A stretch of 64,000 nt of DNA, from positions 1 through 64,000 of the forward strand of contig ML769503.1 of the NCBI GenBank assembly GCA_009733575.1, given 5' to 3'. This stretch comes from Gymnopus androsaceus JB14 (Eukaryota > Basidiomycota > Agaricomycetes > Agaricales > Omphalotaceae). The notes beneath the pieces are model-generated. The model did not search any database. It was not told the DNA's origin and saw nothing but the letters and a program-made list of their open reading frames with translations. Position 1 is the first letter of the stretch. Each line of letters starts with the position of its first letter. Shown in pieces: positions 1 through 11,401 of this stretch. The position numbers were made by a program, and so were the translations under genes.

Positions 1-414
1 AGTAGAAGTCGTTATCATTAGCAGTACTACTGGAGTCCTTATATACTGTAGTACTGTATTCGTTACATATATGGTAGTATCCTTCTAGTATGTTCTATGT
101 GCATGACCTATGATGTCGTCCATAAAGCTACTTACTAAGATACTACTGAGGCTGAGTAAGACTACCTCGGCGATGACTGATAGCGTCATATGACCGAGAT
201 GATGAGTGATATCATCATACGTTCAACAAAGAGCACTCAGGCTATGGAAACATTGGGAGGGGAAAAACAGGAGACTCATCCAGTACTTGCCACTTATTAC
301 TACTACATAATAATAATTGCTGCAGTGCACCTAAATATTGTCACAGTACATAAAAATGATGAATATAAAATTTCGATTATTAATGCATGGTTACACAACA
401 TGGAAACTTGATTG
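1..414. other. non-coding start of window
   Basis: AT-rich sequence with many TACT/AGTA words and no convincing gene. The short open frames here have no recognisable domain and lack splice-supported extensions. I see no RNA gene. Confidence 0.4.
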
Positions 415-530
415 AATAGCTCTCCAGAGGTCTCCAGAGGTTTATATTGGTCTCTGGAATAGGTAACCTTGCTCCAGCTGCTCCAGAAGCTACAGGCGCT
501 CTGGAGATCTCTGGAGACCACCCAGGTTTT
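415..530. repeat. CTCCAGAG-rich imperfect inverted repeat
   Basis: Words CTCCAGAGG at the left and CTCTGGAGA at the right face each other across about 100 bp, giving an imperfect foldback. Similar GCTCCAGAGC words recur at 18740-18860 and near 4880, so this is probably a fragment of a dispersed repeat. No coding role is evident. Confidence 0.4.
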
Positions 531-696
531 GCTGATGATGATTGGTCAAAAGAAGTTTGGAGAATTGACTGCAGAGTTTGTCAGGCTTGACCAGCTCACA
601 GTGATGAAATTTTCAGTACCAACCATTAGATTAGCTACTAGTACAATGAATTATTAGTACTACTCACTATTACATTAGTTACTAGTACAAATTATT

Positions 697-1319
697 GGAT
701 TATTCTATATGATAACCCTGTTGTTGCAAAACAACCCCCAACAACCCTCTAAATGATTACGTGATTGCCGGTCACTCCGAACTTCGCCGCTTAGCGCCAG
801 TACTTGAAATAATTATAATGACAGGGGCCAGGGTGCGGTATGCATGCACTGGCATTTAAAAATTAAGTAGGTGGGATATTCACCCACCAGCACTTAAGGG
901 GAAAAATATGTGAAGTTGGGCCCAAGAACTAGTGCTCAAAAAATTGGATTGGACACCGCTGGGATGGGAGGTGGGATCCCTCCGGCGCTTAAGGATCAAA
1001 AAAAAAAAACTCAAGTTGGGGAATGGGTTCCATAAATCCCCGAAAAATCATAACAAATGTTGAGAAAATTGCATTGGGCACAGTTGGGGCAGGGGGCGGG
1101 ATATGTGCTCACTTGGCACTCTTAGCTGGCACTCCCGAGGAGTGATGGGCATGTTGCTATGGCTGCGGACTCATTACGAAATATTTATTTGGCATATATA
1201 TCAAATATATATACTTGTACAATATTGTGACCCATCAAGACGCCATTGTAACCCCTGGCATTACACGGGGTTGTTGAGGGGTTGTTGCGCAACAAGGGGG
1301 TTGTTAAATAGAATGATCC
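697..1319. mobile_element. non-autonomous MULE-like element, copy A
   Basis: A 623-bp stretch bounded by imperfect terminal inverted repeats that read GGATTATTCTAT on the left and, reverse-complemented, GGATCATTCTAT on the right, each running into AACAACCC. The flanks are CAAATTATT (688-696) and CGAATTATT (1320-1328), a 9-bp target duplication with one mismatch. A second copy at 23667-24278 has the same termini and almost the same length. No transposase frame lies inside. A 9-bp duplication fits Mutator-like elements, but superfamily assignment is inference. Confidence 0.7.
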
Positions 1320-1494
1320 CGAATTATTGGTGATACCAACTAAGAGCTACTAGTGTGACTTATTACTATATGTACTGGTCCTAATACCAGTACTAGTAAA
1401 GTATGACATTACTTATGTACATGTAACTACATCTATCAGCACTGATGGGTGCTTATTTTACCAAAAAAACATCAGCAATTGAGATTTATAAATT

Positions 1495-1545
1495 AGGACT
1501 TAGGGGTGAGGATTAAGGGTTAGGGTTAAAGGTTAATGGGTAACA
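1495..1545 (+). repeat. degenerate telomere-like repeat
   Basis: A short run of TTAGGG-like words (AAGGGTTAGGGTTAAAGG and neighbours) resembling the common fungal telomere unit but imperfect. Similar patches occur at 13227-13263 and 43888-43924. It may be a scar of repair or simply part of a repeat. Confidence 0.4.
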
Positions 1546-1754
1546 ATAGACAAATCAATATACCATGTTTGAAGAATACCACTCATGGTAGTACCATGGT
1601 GGAATATGCCAGGCATTTACCCCTACTTAGGTCCAACTTGGAAGGCAAAAGTTAAGCCTAAGTAGGTATCTTTTAGTAGGTGACTGAAGTGAAATTAGAG
1701 TGTTAACCGGTTCCAGGCATGAAACAAAAACCAAAATTTGAAATTGACATGGTG

Positions 1755-2030
1755 GTAAGATACACATACAACAGATCCAGCAACCCCCATGTGATCCATA
1801 TCACTTTTGCGGTACTTTACAAAAACCTTGTGCAAGACTTGTAAATGCATTTTTAGCAAAATTCCTGATGGGTGTTTCAAGATATACCTTATATCATTAT
1901 TCACCCAATAGGAATTTTTTGGAAAGTGAGTGTAGCAGTCTCGCAAAAGATTTCAGTACTTGGGTGCTCGGAAGTGACGGTCCGCCTGTATTTTTTTGAA
2001 TATCTCATGAATGAGTCCAGATTTTTGCAT
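1755..2030 (+). repeat. GTAAGATAC-ended dispersed repeat, partial copy
   Basis: This stretch is alignable by eye, in reverse orientation, to 9840-10065: shared blocks include ACAGATCCAGCA, TTTACAAAAACCTT, GGTGTTTCAAGATATACCTT and TTCACCCAATAGGAATTTT. It is interrupted at 2031 by the large palindrome. A further piece lies at 3600-3750. No protein is encoded. Confidence 0.6.
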
Positions 2031-2859
2031 GAGGTCTTTCGTGGATCCAAGGAGTAGCATGTTCTCAATTTTCCGAGATCAGTTGCGAAGCCATCCTATT
2101 AGAATTACTTTCTATATCAGGTAATTTCTGTGTTTTCAAAAATATGTGAAAATACAGTGCTTTGCATAAATGTTTACTGCTTCATGATTTTTCAATGCTT
2201 GTTTATTTGTATTTGCTCTAAGATGACCCTGCAGGTTCCAATACAATTGACTGAATTCAAGCTCCAAAAACACCCAGTGCATGGTGTATCAATGCTGGCA
2301 TAAAGCATAAGCGCGCCCTGTGACTGTATAGAATACCCTGCAGGTCCCATTACAAATAAACAAGTGTTGAAAAATTGTGCAGCGGTAAACATTTATGCAA
2401 AGCACTGTATAACTTGTGAAATAATTTTTTTTGAGCTTTTCCGTGCCCACCATTCGAGAGAGGGACATCAAAAACCCCCTAACATATTTCATCCCATAAG
2501 ATTTCATTGAAATTTAAGCTCACTATGCTCAGACAAAAGTTGGCCAAAATGGCAGGTGAGGCAGCAAAATCCGGCAAAATGGACCAAAACGGCCTAAATC
2601 TGCACTCTTTCCGCCCTACGTACCCAGCTCAGATCTCAATGAAATCTTATAGGGTAAAATGCGCTGGGGGTTTTCAATGTCCCTCTTTCCGATGGTGGGC
2701 ACAGGAAAGCTCAAAAGAAATTATCTCGCAAGTTATTTTCTCATACATTTTTGAAAACACAGAAATTGCCTGATATAGGAAGCACTTTTAATAGGATGGC
2801 TTTGCAACTCATCTAGGGAAATTGAGAACATGCTACTCCTTGGATCCACAAAAGACCTC
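2031..2859. mobile_element. large foldback (palindromic) element
   Basis: The left edge (GAGGTCTTTCGTGGATCC) is mirrored at the right edge (GGATCCACAAAAGACCTC), and the match continues inward over roughly 220 bp per arm, including the words TTCTGTGTTTTCAAAAATAT and GAGCTTTTC. The central loop is about 2505-2640. The left arm is longer because a separate mariner-type MITE is inserted in it at 2155-2407. The palindrome itself sits inside the GTAAGATAC repeat family, so three insertion events are nested here. Confidence 0.7.
2155..2407. mobile_element. Tc1/mariner-type MITE with TA target duplication
   Basis: A 253-bp element with about 60-bp terminal inverted repeats beginning CAGTGCTTTGCATAAATG, flanked on both sides by TA (2153-2154 and 2408-2409). 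TA duplication and CAGT-type ends are typical of Tc1/mariner-derived MITEs. It interrupts the left arm of the surrounding palindrome, so it inserted later. No transposase is present. Confidence 0.75.
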
Positions 2860-3594
2860 TGTGGAAGAAGGATTTGTTCCAAGAAGGAATGAGGTATGTC
2901 AGTTGGGCTTGTGAGCTCGACATCTGCCTGTAAAGAGATGGCAACAATGTTCCCACAGCGAACGATGTTGACCAGTAGCAAGATAAATGGAGAACTAGGT
3001 GTAGATACTCACCTAGTAGACGTATGCCAAAACTTGGACTAATCACCTAATTAGTTGACAAATTAGGCATCACTTGAGACAATGAGTAGAGTCAAATCAA
3101 CCAATTCTGGGTCAATAATCCGAGTAAACAATTCGTTCGAATTGGAGGTGAGTTAAGGACAATGTCTTTGAGACGTTGCTCAAAGATACGGTGTCGAGAG
3201 ACTCAGACTCAGACGTGTTGGTCTTTGCAAGATGAAAGTTGAGGTCAAAAGGGAATTGATTAGGTAAGCGCCAAAGCGCGGGGAAAGTATGGGGTAAAGT
3301 AACAGAAACTTACGCCGAATAAGGAAACTACTATGGTAACTGTCCTCTCGGTCGCTCCTCCAGGCCCAGATGCATTTGGAATCCCCCATCAAGCTGGGTT
3401 ACCTCTTGATGCGATCCCGCACATTGAATGGAGGTGGACAAAGTCTCCCGCAGAGCTGCTCAGGCTCTGGCGATGGCTGGAGGACTGGACTCGTTGGGAT
3501 CATCCTGGCATGTTGAAACCCTTTGGCCATGATAAAATAGTGAGTAAGTGAGGTAAAGGAGAAATGTGGTATGTATTGGGTGTCGATGAGTGGA
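2860..3594. other. stretch without recognisable gene
   Basis: Only short open frames on both strands, none with a recognisable domain or a convincing intron chain. It probably belongs to the surrounding repeat mosaic. Confidence 0.4.
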
Positions 3595-3599
3595 GCAAA

Positions 3600-3750
3600 T
3601 GACACTTCCATACCTCATGCAAAAATCTGGATTCATTCATGATATACTCAAAAAATACAGGTAGACCGTCACTTTCCAAGTGCCCAAGTATCACGTGGGG
3701 GTTGCCAAATCTCTCGTAAGATACATGTACGGCTTGTACATGTATCTTAC
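3600..3750 (-). repeat. GTAAGATAC repeat fragment ending in a perfect hairpin
   Basis: The first part is the reverse complement of the 1990-2030 segment (shared CCAGATTTTTGCATGAGG). The end, 3716-3750, is a perfect 15-bp-arm hairpin: GTAAGATACATGTAC, a 5-nt loop, then its exact complement. The hairpin carries the GTAAGATAC end word of this family on both sides, suggesting two element ends joined head to head. Confidence 0.55.
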
Positions 3751-4660
3751 TAATACAAGAAATAAAAGAATTTGAGCACTTGTCACAAACTGGCAGGCTG
3801 TTGCTGTCAGATTTCCGGTCCATCAGCCATTGGTCCAATTGGACATGGGAATATTATCTAGATAAGCACCCATGAGTGCTAAAGTACTAAACACATACAG
3901 AAACAAGAGTGCTATTGCCTATACAGGAATTGCTCCTTCCATTTCTGGTCAAATCACATCCTTTTTTTGTGAATCATTATTGTAGTAATATAACTGCATG
4001 ATTATTGAGTTAGGAGCCAATTCCAATGGTGAGTATAGGCTGGATTCCACTCCAATAGTATGGATGACATTCAAAAAATAAAAAGCACTTGAAATTAGAG
4101 CATCTAAAATTTCCTAATGGAGATCTGCAGTTACAAGTCTTGGTGAAAATCCCACACTAAACCTGATGCCTAAGAACCGAGTTTCCTTATGTAAAGTAAG
4201 GACTTGGAAAAGGTTTGGCATTTTGAGAGGCCTTTGGTGTGGGACGACTAATGTCCAATAATGAGACACCAGCTAGACAGATGTTGCAGGCAGATGAAAG
4301 CAGGAGAAAAGAGTTGGAGTTTGTGCTGGATGACTATGGGATGCACCTTGGTGAGTTTGTATTTGATGAAGATGAATGAGGACCGTTGTATTATTTATTA
4401 CATAGCACATAGATATACCACTTTGAATCAATTGTGCTCAGATTTACTTTGCTCACCTACTCTGCATTACATGGAGCCATGGGCTTGTACTGTACCATTT
4501 TGATCAAGAGTTCAGTCATGCATCATCCCCAAAAAAGTCTGAATGCAGTTTTAATTTTTTCTCAATTTTCAGATTTCTTTTGTATTTTTTTTGGTCAAAA
4601 TTTTCAGAATCAATGAACTCTCGATTGGAATGGTGTACTACAGTAATGCAAAATTCATAT
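3751..4660. other. stretch without recognisable gene
   Basis: AT-rich sequence with short frames only. T-rich segments at 4550-4600 resemble, in reverse complement, 34440-34510 (shared CAAAAGAAATCTGAAAA and neighbours), so part is a dispersed repeat. No domain is recognised. Confidence 0.35.
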
Positions 4661-4674
4661 TACATGCCTGGATG

Positions 4675-5555
4675 AGTTCAAACTGAAATTTAGTCATGTT
4701 GGACTTGAGCTAATGCCATTTCTATCAATGTAGATTACGCTGTTACCGCATAATGTGCTCACTGAACTCCTATGGGTCATTAATTAGTATAAAGGGAAGA
4801 GGTCCTTGGAAGAAAATAAGACACTCCCAGGTGAGCATCAGCGAAACATGTATGATGTGGCCAGCTCTTGCAAGTGCTGGACAGTGTCTCCAGAGCTCCA
4901 GCACTCCAGCACCCAGATGGTCCGGCCGGCGCTGACCAGAGCTCCCAGAGGCCTCAAAATTGCCTTATTTGGAAAATAAAATAAAATGTCATACGAGTTT
5001 ATATTTTTGACAGCACTGGCCAGTGCTGGGGGCTCTGGGAGCGCTGGGAATTTTATGTATTGCTGTCAAAATTAAAATGCAAAATACAGGGTTTGCTGGA
5101 GAGTTTCAATTCGGATTTATTCGTTGGGGACTCGCTCTGATGTTAATTTAATCGATTTAGATGATGTTGTTGGCTCAAGAAATGCTCACTTCACTCCTAT
5201 AGGTTATAAATTAATATACAGTAGAATACCTCATATGGAATATGATTTTGACAGTACAAAATGCCAAATTCCCTTCAAATCCGTATGTCCTATGGAATAT
5301 CCACTATGTGGAATACATTTTTGGGCTCCCCAACCATATCCCATATGAGATATTCAACTGTATAGGAAGAGTTACTCACAGAAAAATAATACACTCTGAG
5401 TGCAAGTTTCAACTCGGATTTATTCACTTTAGGCTTGGTCTAACACCATTTCTATCAATGTGGATGACGCTGTCAGTGCAGAGCATACTCATTTAACTAC
5501 TATAGGTCATTGATTAATATATGTAGGGAAGAGGTACTTGCAGGAAAATAATACT
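4675..5555 (+). repeat. three diverged tandem repeat units
   Basis: The same word order recurs three times: a CTATCAATGTAGATTACGCTG-like word, then ACTCCTATGGGTCATTAATTA-like, then GGGAAGAGGT and GAAAATAATAC-like words, near 4720-4830, 5150-5400 and 5455-5555. The units differ in length because other sequences have inserted, including the MITE at 5219-5360. A CTCCAG/CTGGGAG-rich inverted patch occupies 4860-5055. No coding function is visible. Confidence 0.5.
5219..5360. mobile_element. small TA-flanked MITE (CAGTTGAATA ends)
   Basis: A 142-bp element with termini CAGTAGAATACCTCATATGG and, reverse-complemented, CAGTTGAATATCTCATATGG, flanked by TA on both sides (5217-5218 and 5361-5362). Related ends occur at 27369 and 28487-28506, so it belongs to a local family. 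Tc1/mariner-type ends are the most likely reading. Confidence 0.6.
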
Positions 5556-5569
5556 ACATATTAGAGTTA

Positions 5570-5875
5570 TATCCCTAAATAGGAAGTAGCAGCAGTAAGT
5601 CCACACAGGACTTTAGTAGTAGCGATCACACAGATCAATGGGGGATGACGGTGTTACTACAGGGTATGGTACCTAAGCTTATATACAGTCCTAAGTACAA
5701 ATGATATATCGGGCAGGTGGCTACTGTCCATACAGTAAAGTGGGTACTGCGAGAGAGCAAGTGGATACGGCGAGAGACTAAGTGGAGTCTGCGAGACAAT
5801 AATAGTGGAGTGCATGGGATGGTGATACAAACAAGTGGAGACTACAAGAAAGTGTTCCATGTATACCATCAATCC
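5570..5875 (-). repeat. dispersed repeat, inverted copy of 26500-26810
   Basis: Read on the minus strand this matches 26500-26810 in order: TGGAACACTT, CACTTGTTTGTATCACCATC, CCCACTTTA, GATATATCATTTGTA, ACACAGATC, CCTGTGT and CTACTTCCTATTTA. Translations look alike only because the DNA is alike; I see no protein domain. It is a non-coding interspersed repeat with two copies in this window. Confidence 0.65.
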
Positions 5876-7263
5876 TCAACAACTTGTAACCACCTAGGAG
5901 AACAAGAGACATTTGGTTTCATGGAAGATGTATTTCGATCTCTCAATGAGTAACTATCCCTATAAGCATTGTTCATTGCATTCTGATTTTGGGCTGCAGC
6001 AACTTGTGCATTGTCATAATACTTGTTGGCATAATTTCTTTTCTCACAAGAAATTGCCACCTTGACTACCTTGTTGACTGTTGAGGATTCTGCCATGACA
6101 CCCCTAATTTTGGTCATGTCCTTGCACATATCTGATGGTATCAAGAGCATGATCTGTTTCTTGAATGTATAGATATCTGGACGGGTAGGCATGCAGGTAG
6201 CCCATCTCTCCATTTCTTCAAACATGCTCTGAACACCCTTACTAGGGATGTACTTGACTTGGTAGAATTTATCAGACATTTCCGAAATCAATGCTTCATG
6301 AATGAACCTCTGATATAGACCATTCACTACTTGCATGAAGGACCAACAATATATTTGACACTTTGGCTAACTGTTGCAGTTCTGCTTCAGTCAGCTTAGG
6401 ATTTCCCACATCTTCCCTGCTTCCAATTTGTGATGCAGAGTCATTGGGAGACAATTCTGAATTACCGGTGGTTCTCTCCAGTGATTAATCTCGCGTTTCT
6501 TACCTTTCTGCTTCTTCCTTTAAGGGTTGCTTGGCATTGGTGATGCTGACCAGGGAGTCCGAGCCAGTGATCTTGATTTTGATCAATCAAACTGACCTGA
6601 ATTGTTCCTAGGTAAGTTTGAAATAAATTGCAAGAGTGGTATATCAGTCCCAACCTCAATCTCTGTATGGTCAACCCAGTTGGGCTCAGGAGTGTTCTGT
6701 GAGGGCATCCTCAAAATTGATGGTGGCCTCACTTTTGTTTCAACATTCAAGTTTGAATTAGCTTCCAATCCACTGTCACCAATCATTACTTGACTTGACA
6801 ATTTGGTGCGGCCAGAGGAATTGTTGAAGAAGGGCTCCTGCTGGGGGTAGTCTGGTCCAGATTTCTTCCTGGATTGGATTTACTGACCAGCTTTGTTTTT
6901 CCATCTCATCTGCTTCCACTGCTGGAAATATTAGCCTGTTCATTTTTCATCAGGTCTAAGGTTTCCCCCCTGCTCAAAGCATTTCCGCCTGTGATGGATC
7001 CCAAAGGCTGTGAGGACTGAGCTGGAGTCTCAATTGCATCACCAGTTTTGAGGGGTCTTGAAGCCTTCTGGGATTTTTTGCAATTCTTCCCCCACTTTAT
7101 CTGACCCAGCTTCAGAATTACTCTCTGAGGCCCCAGGTGATTTTCTAATGTGAGGGAGCACCTTACGCACTTTAGTTTGTGCCATAGTGGCAGGTTTAAT
7201 TGTAGCAGTAGAAGACATTTTATTAATATTAGTCAAAACTTGGTCAGAGTTGACTGTATTCAA
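5869..7263 (-). pseudogene. Ty3/gypsy-type gag remnant
   Basis: Minus-strand frames form a decayed gag-like region. The N-terminal frame (7039-7263) is a hydrophilic MSSTATIKPA-type leader; the clearest piece (5869-6336) contains LYQRFIHEA, then VKYIPSKGVQSMFEEMERWA, then YTFKKQIMLLIPSDM. This pattern (LY.RFIH, V.Y....GV...F.E, F...L...IP..M) is what I know from basidiomycete gypsy gag proteins. Frames are interrupted by stops between 6337 and 7038. No protease, reverse transcriptase or LTR is visible next to it, so it is a truncated relic. Superfamily assignment is by pattern recall. Confidence 0.5.
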
Positions 7264-7900
7264 TGATGGACATGATTAAAATAAGGGAGTTGTTTACTCT
7301 CCTCCAAGATTGCTCCAGTTTCCGAGCAATTATGCCATTTGTTCAGTGGTTGTGTAACCACTGTGTAAAGCACAAAGGAGGGAGAATAAAAGTTTACTGT
7401 TTCTCCAATGCCAGTAATGTTGTCCCTAGTGGACAATATCTGTGGCTTAAAAAATGTGTAAGAGACCTATTCAAGGGGGTCCCAACAAATTAATTTCGTA
7501 CCAGGGGTTGGAAATTTTTTTCAGCCTTGGTGCTGGACCCTCCCTCCCTTCACGTGATTTTTTGGGTCATGTGATTACAAAATAAGGCAACTATGAGACA
7601 CTGATCACCATTTCACCTTACTGTGCTGGTCTTTTGCCCTTTGTACATGCTCTACATAACTAATTAGCCTTTGTAAACTCTTCAACCCACTCTGGATGCC
7701 ATATATCTCAAAATATATTAGTCAAGGTCAAGGACTGTAAGCACTCATGAAATGACCTAAAAAGGCAATAAAAGGTATATGCTCACTCTACACAATGTAG
7801 CTGGCTAAATATACTTTTCAGGGATTTTTGGGCTTATTTGACTCATTTGGACATCACAGAAATGTATTTTGAGGGTCAGTCAGAAAATATTTTTTGGGCC
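7264..7900. other. stretch without recognisable gene
   Basis: Short frames only. It contains AT-rich sequence leading to the 8-bp duplication (7901-7908) of the next element. Nothing else recognised. Confidence 0.4.
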
Positions 7901-7908
7901 TCTCAATG

Positions 7909-8502
7909 TAGTGATTTGCCGGCCCGGATTTGGCCTGGTGGGCTGGGGCTTTGGCTTTCCAAAAGTCAGGCCGGGCCCTACCCCAACGGCTCCGGCTTGG
8001 CCTGGCCTGGCTTTGGCCCAAGCTGGGGCTTTTCAGGTGGCTGTACACATTCTCTTTATAAGGAAATAAAGTATAAATTTTTCTGACATAACTTGTATGT
8101 AGTGTACTATGCATGAAATACATTGCCTATGAGGATATGATTGTCAAATAAAGTGGGAAGGAAGAGAAAAGGGAGTGTGCACTGGATATTGTAATTGTGG
8201 AAATACTTCCAAAATAAGCCAACCTGCATCAGTTAAGTCACAGACAAGGGAAATTTGGGATGAATTATTGGGAAAGCTTGAAACTAGAGTTTATTTGCAT
8301 AAAACTGGACTCAAAGTGGCCTTTAAAGTTGCTCAAATAACCTCCCACTGTATGCTGAAAAGCCCCGACCTGAAGCCCCGGCTCACGGCTTTCAAAAACT
8401 CAGGCCGGGCCAAAAGCCATCCCAGGCCAAAAGTCATGGCCTGGCTTTTCACGGCTTGGCTTGGCCGGCCTGGGGCTTTCAGGCCGAGCCGGCACATCAC
8501 TA
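7909..8502. mobile_element. non-autonomous hAT-type element with 8-bp duplication
   Basis: A 594-bp element with 19-bp terminal repeats TAGTGATTTGCCGGCCCGG and, reverse-complemented from the right end, TAGTGATGTGCCGGCTCGG. Flanks are TCTCAATG (7901-7908) and TCTCAACG (8503-8510), an 8-bp target duplication with one mismatch. TAGNGATG-like ends with 8-bp duplication are the hAT signature. Subterminal regions are GC-rich and full of GGCCTGG and GGCTTT words in both orientations; the middle is ordinary AT-rich DNA. No transposase frame. Confidence 0.75.
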
Positions 8503-8510
8503 TCTCAACG

Positions 8511-8985
8511 TACCCATCCTACCTACCCCCGGTACAGGATTTCCCGGCCCAGACCCCCTTGGACCTATTACCAATAATACTAAAGTCACTCGGGACTAAG
8601 CCAGACAGTGCTTATGATTGAGCACTAGGTACAATATGTACAGGTGTAGGTGTATGAGTAACGTAGAGTAGATGGTAGCAAAAAGTCAAGTAAGATAGAT
8701 AAGATATGTAGTTGTACATCAGGAAAACTGCAGATCTGTGATCTGCATGAAAGCACGCCAAATATACCGGATCATACAGATTTGGCTGGATATGTATAGG
8801 GCCCCAAGTGCATATCCATCATGCTCAATTATGCACGATTATGGACTTTTTTCTTGTTTCTTTATAAACTCAAATATACGTAATTATACCAATGCATCAA
8901 GTATGCCAGCTTTTTTTTGGCTTTCATATACGCAATTATACATAATAATGAAACAATAGAACATTGATTTTGGGCTACTATATGC
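8511..8985. other. stretch without recognisable gene
   Basis: AT-rich sequence with short frames and a few ATACGNAATTATA words repeated at 8875-8945. No gene or RNA recognised. Confidence 0.4.
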
Positions 8986-8988
8986 ATG

Positions 8989-10065
8989 GTAAGATATGTG
9001 TATGACAGATCCTGTTATATCCATGCATTCCAGTGCCCTCCAAAGTCCACCAATTACCCCTAAATCACTGCCGAGCCTCCGGCGCCTATTTCCGAGGCTT
9101 ACCGAGCCCATATCTTGGTAATCATCTCGGAAACCTCGGCCATACCTCAGCTGGAACTTGGTTCCAAGTCATTGACTTGTTTGGACTTCATTACAGTTCT
9201 TTTGCTCGCTTTCCAGTCTTGCTTCCGTGTCTGCCGGAGCCGAGCCATTCCGTTTCGTTCCGAGCCTCGGTAACCCTCGGAAAACCTCGGAACAACCTCG
9301 GATATATCCCTGGTACCTTTGGACACTTTTCCCATGCTTTTGTTTTATTGTCCTTATTGTTTTATTGCCTTTTATGTTCTTTTGTCTTTCGCCACTGAAT
9401 TAACTCATTGTTTCTACTTACCAAGTACCCGGTCCGGCTCCCGGGAATCTATTTCTTACTGTTAAACACTTTCCCCATTTATCCAGACTTAGTAGTATTT
9501 AAGTAGTTAAACTTGTACTGTAACTTTAGCTCCAAAATTGACTCAGTCTAGCTGATCTCACTTTCTGAGTCTTGCCTTTTTCTTTCCGACATTTCCGATT
9601 ACTAAGCCGACACAGCCACGTGATATCGGAAAAACCTCGGCTCCGCCTTTGGTTCCATTGCCTTGACTTAGCTTAGGCCTTACCCTATTGTTTTCCTCTC
9701 GGGATACCTTATGGCGTGTCAAGGGTGTTGCCAATAGCTTCACCGAGTCCCATATCTCGCGAGGTCCGGCCCAGAACCTTTCTGGACCATTTCCGTCCAA
9801 TACCTCGGCCGCTCCGCTCCGGGTCACACGGACTTAACAGATCCGGCAGGCACCACATGACATTGAAAAGCTTTTGCAAGACTGCTACACTCACTTTTAT
9901 GAAAATTCCTATTGGGTGAATAACAATAGAAGGTATATCTTGAAACACCCAACAGGAATTTTGCAAAGAGTCAGTTTACAAGTCTTGCAAAAGGTTTTTG
10001 TAAAGTCCCACAAAAAGTTTTCAGATCACATGGTGCCTGCTGGATCTGTCATACACGTATCTTAC
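8989..10065. mobile_element. GTAAGATAC-ended repeat with internal CCTCGG-rich block
   Basis: The ends are inverted copies: GTAAGATATGTGTATGACAG at 8989 and CTGTCATACACGTATCTTAC ending at 10065. The right 225 bp match the 1755-2000 copy in reverse. The middle (about 9040-9830) is a different, GC-richer block with many CCTCGG/CCGAGG words in both orientations and no stable frame, so either a second element is nested here or this is a longer version of the family. No protein is recognised. Confidence 0.5.
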
Positions 10066-10117
10066 AAGCACTAGACTACTACAACAGAAGCCAATTATCC
10101 CTTGAGCTCTCAATGAC

Positions 10118-10906
10118 TCATTGATCAATTAGTACAACTAATATGCAGTCCATTGAAATACAACCAGCTTGAACATCATTGACAGCCATAGAGTCAAGGT
10201 TGACAAGCATTGAAAATTCAGCTAACAAAACTGACATCAGTTCATTGTACAGATGAGGATCAAAGAAACCTACTGTGCTCAACACTCCCAACTCGCAACA
10301 AGGCATTAACCTTGAAAAAAAAAAAAAGTTAACGGGTGGGTATGTGAGGCCAACAAGTCTGCAGAGGAAGTGTGAAAATAATAAAAGGGATCCAAATGGT
10401 ATAAATACCTGTATCATCTGGAGTGTGAAATAATGAGCACTGATTGGTGAGTAGATAACACAAAGCTCACTAGTTGCGCAAGTACCTGTGCAAGTTCTTG
10501 AGTGAATGCAAAGAGGGAAGGAGATGTAGCACACACTTTGGGTGTATCTCATCCTGCCATTGTCCTTCGCTCCTTCAGTGAGCTTTGTAAAGTGGTGACA
10601 ATGTAGTGGTGAACCCATATAAGAAGAAATCACTTACCCAATGAGATTGAAAAATATTTTTGCTTCTTAGTATTGGTTGTCAAAAATGAGAGCTGGAGAA
10701 CCAACCATTCGAGACCAAATTCCACTTAATAAGTTAACTTCACCAACAGAAAGCCCCTTTAGATTCAGTAACAGCCTGTACGATACCTGAAGGTCAAATA
10801 AAGCATGAAAAAAGTAGAGGATGCACGGAGTGTTCAAAAGAGTGTTCAAGAGAACATGAAAGAGGTGAAAAAAGCGGTGCTTAGTGAAACAACTGCAGTA
10901 ACCCAA
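10118..10906 (-). other. possible coding remnant of unknown function
   Basis: Two minus-strand frames (10667-10906 and 10118-10633) could be exons of one decayed gene: the first ends with a smooth helix-like stretch (LLNLKGLSVGEVNLLSGIW), the second contains ELGVLSTVGFFDPHLYNELM and VNLDSMAVNDVQAG, which looks more protein-like than random translation. An A-run at 10314-10326 interrupts the middle. I do not recognise the family. It may be a remnant of a transposon-borne gene; confidence is low. Confidence 0.25.
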
Positions 10907-11401
10907 TAAGCTTTGTTAAACATAAGGGGGTCAATTGCTGTTTCTGTTAAATGTGTTAAACAAAGTTAAAGTACCATAATACTAGCATTAAATGAGATGA
11001 GAATAAACTACTGCTCAACAATGTTCAACATAAGTTGAACACCATCCTTTGCCCAGACCACCTAATGTGCTTAACGCTGTTAAGTGCAACCTTGAGCTCC
11101 CCAGCTGACCAACCAAGCAATTAATATCTGTTCAATGACATTGAACATGAACTTGAACACCCAACATATCATCAAGCTGGCCATTGAACAATGTCAAACC
11201 AGCTGTTCAACAAACTAGCTCTGAGATCTGAGGACACACGCACCATTAAACAAGGTTTAATGTGGTTGAGAAAAAAACAATGTCAATTAGAATACATATA
11301 CTTTGTAACTAGTGCTTGACCAGTGACCGTTAAACCAGTTAAACTGGCATCATCATCATTGAACCGTTGAAATAGAAAGACAAATAATAAAAATCTACTC
11401 A

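Noticed and set aside
8175..8621. 148-residue plus frame
   Set aside because: Mostly lies within the hAT-type element 7909-8502 and crosses its right border and target duplication.
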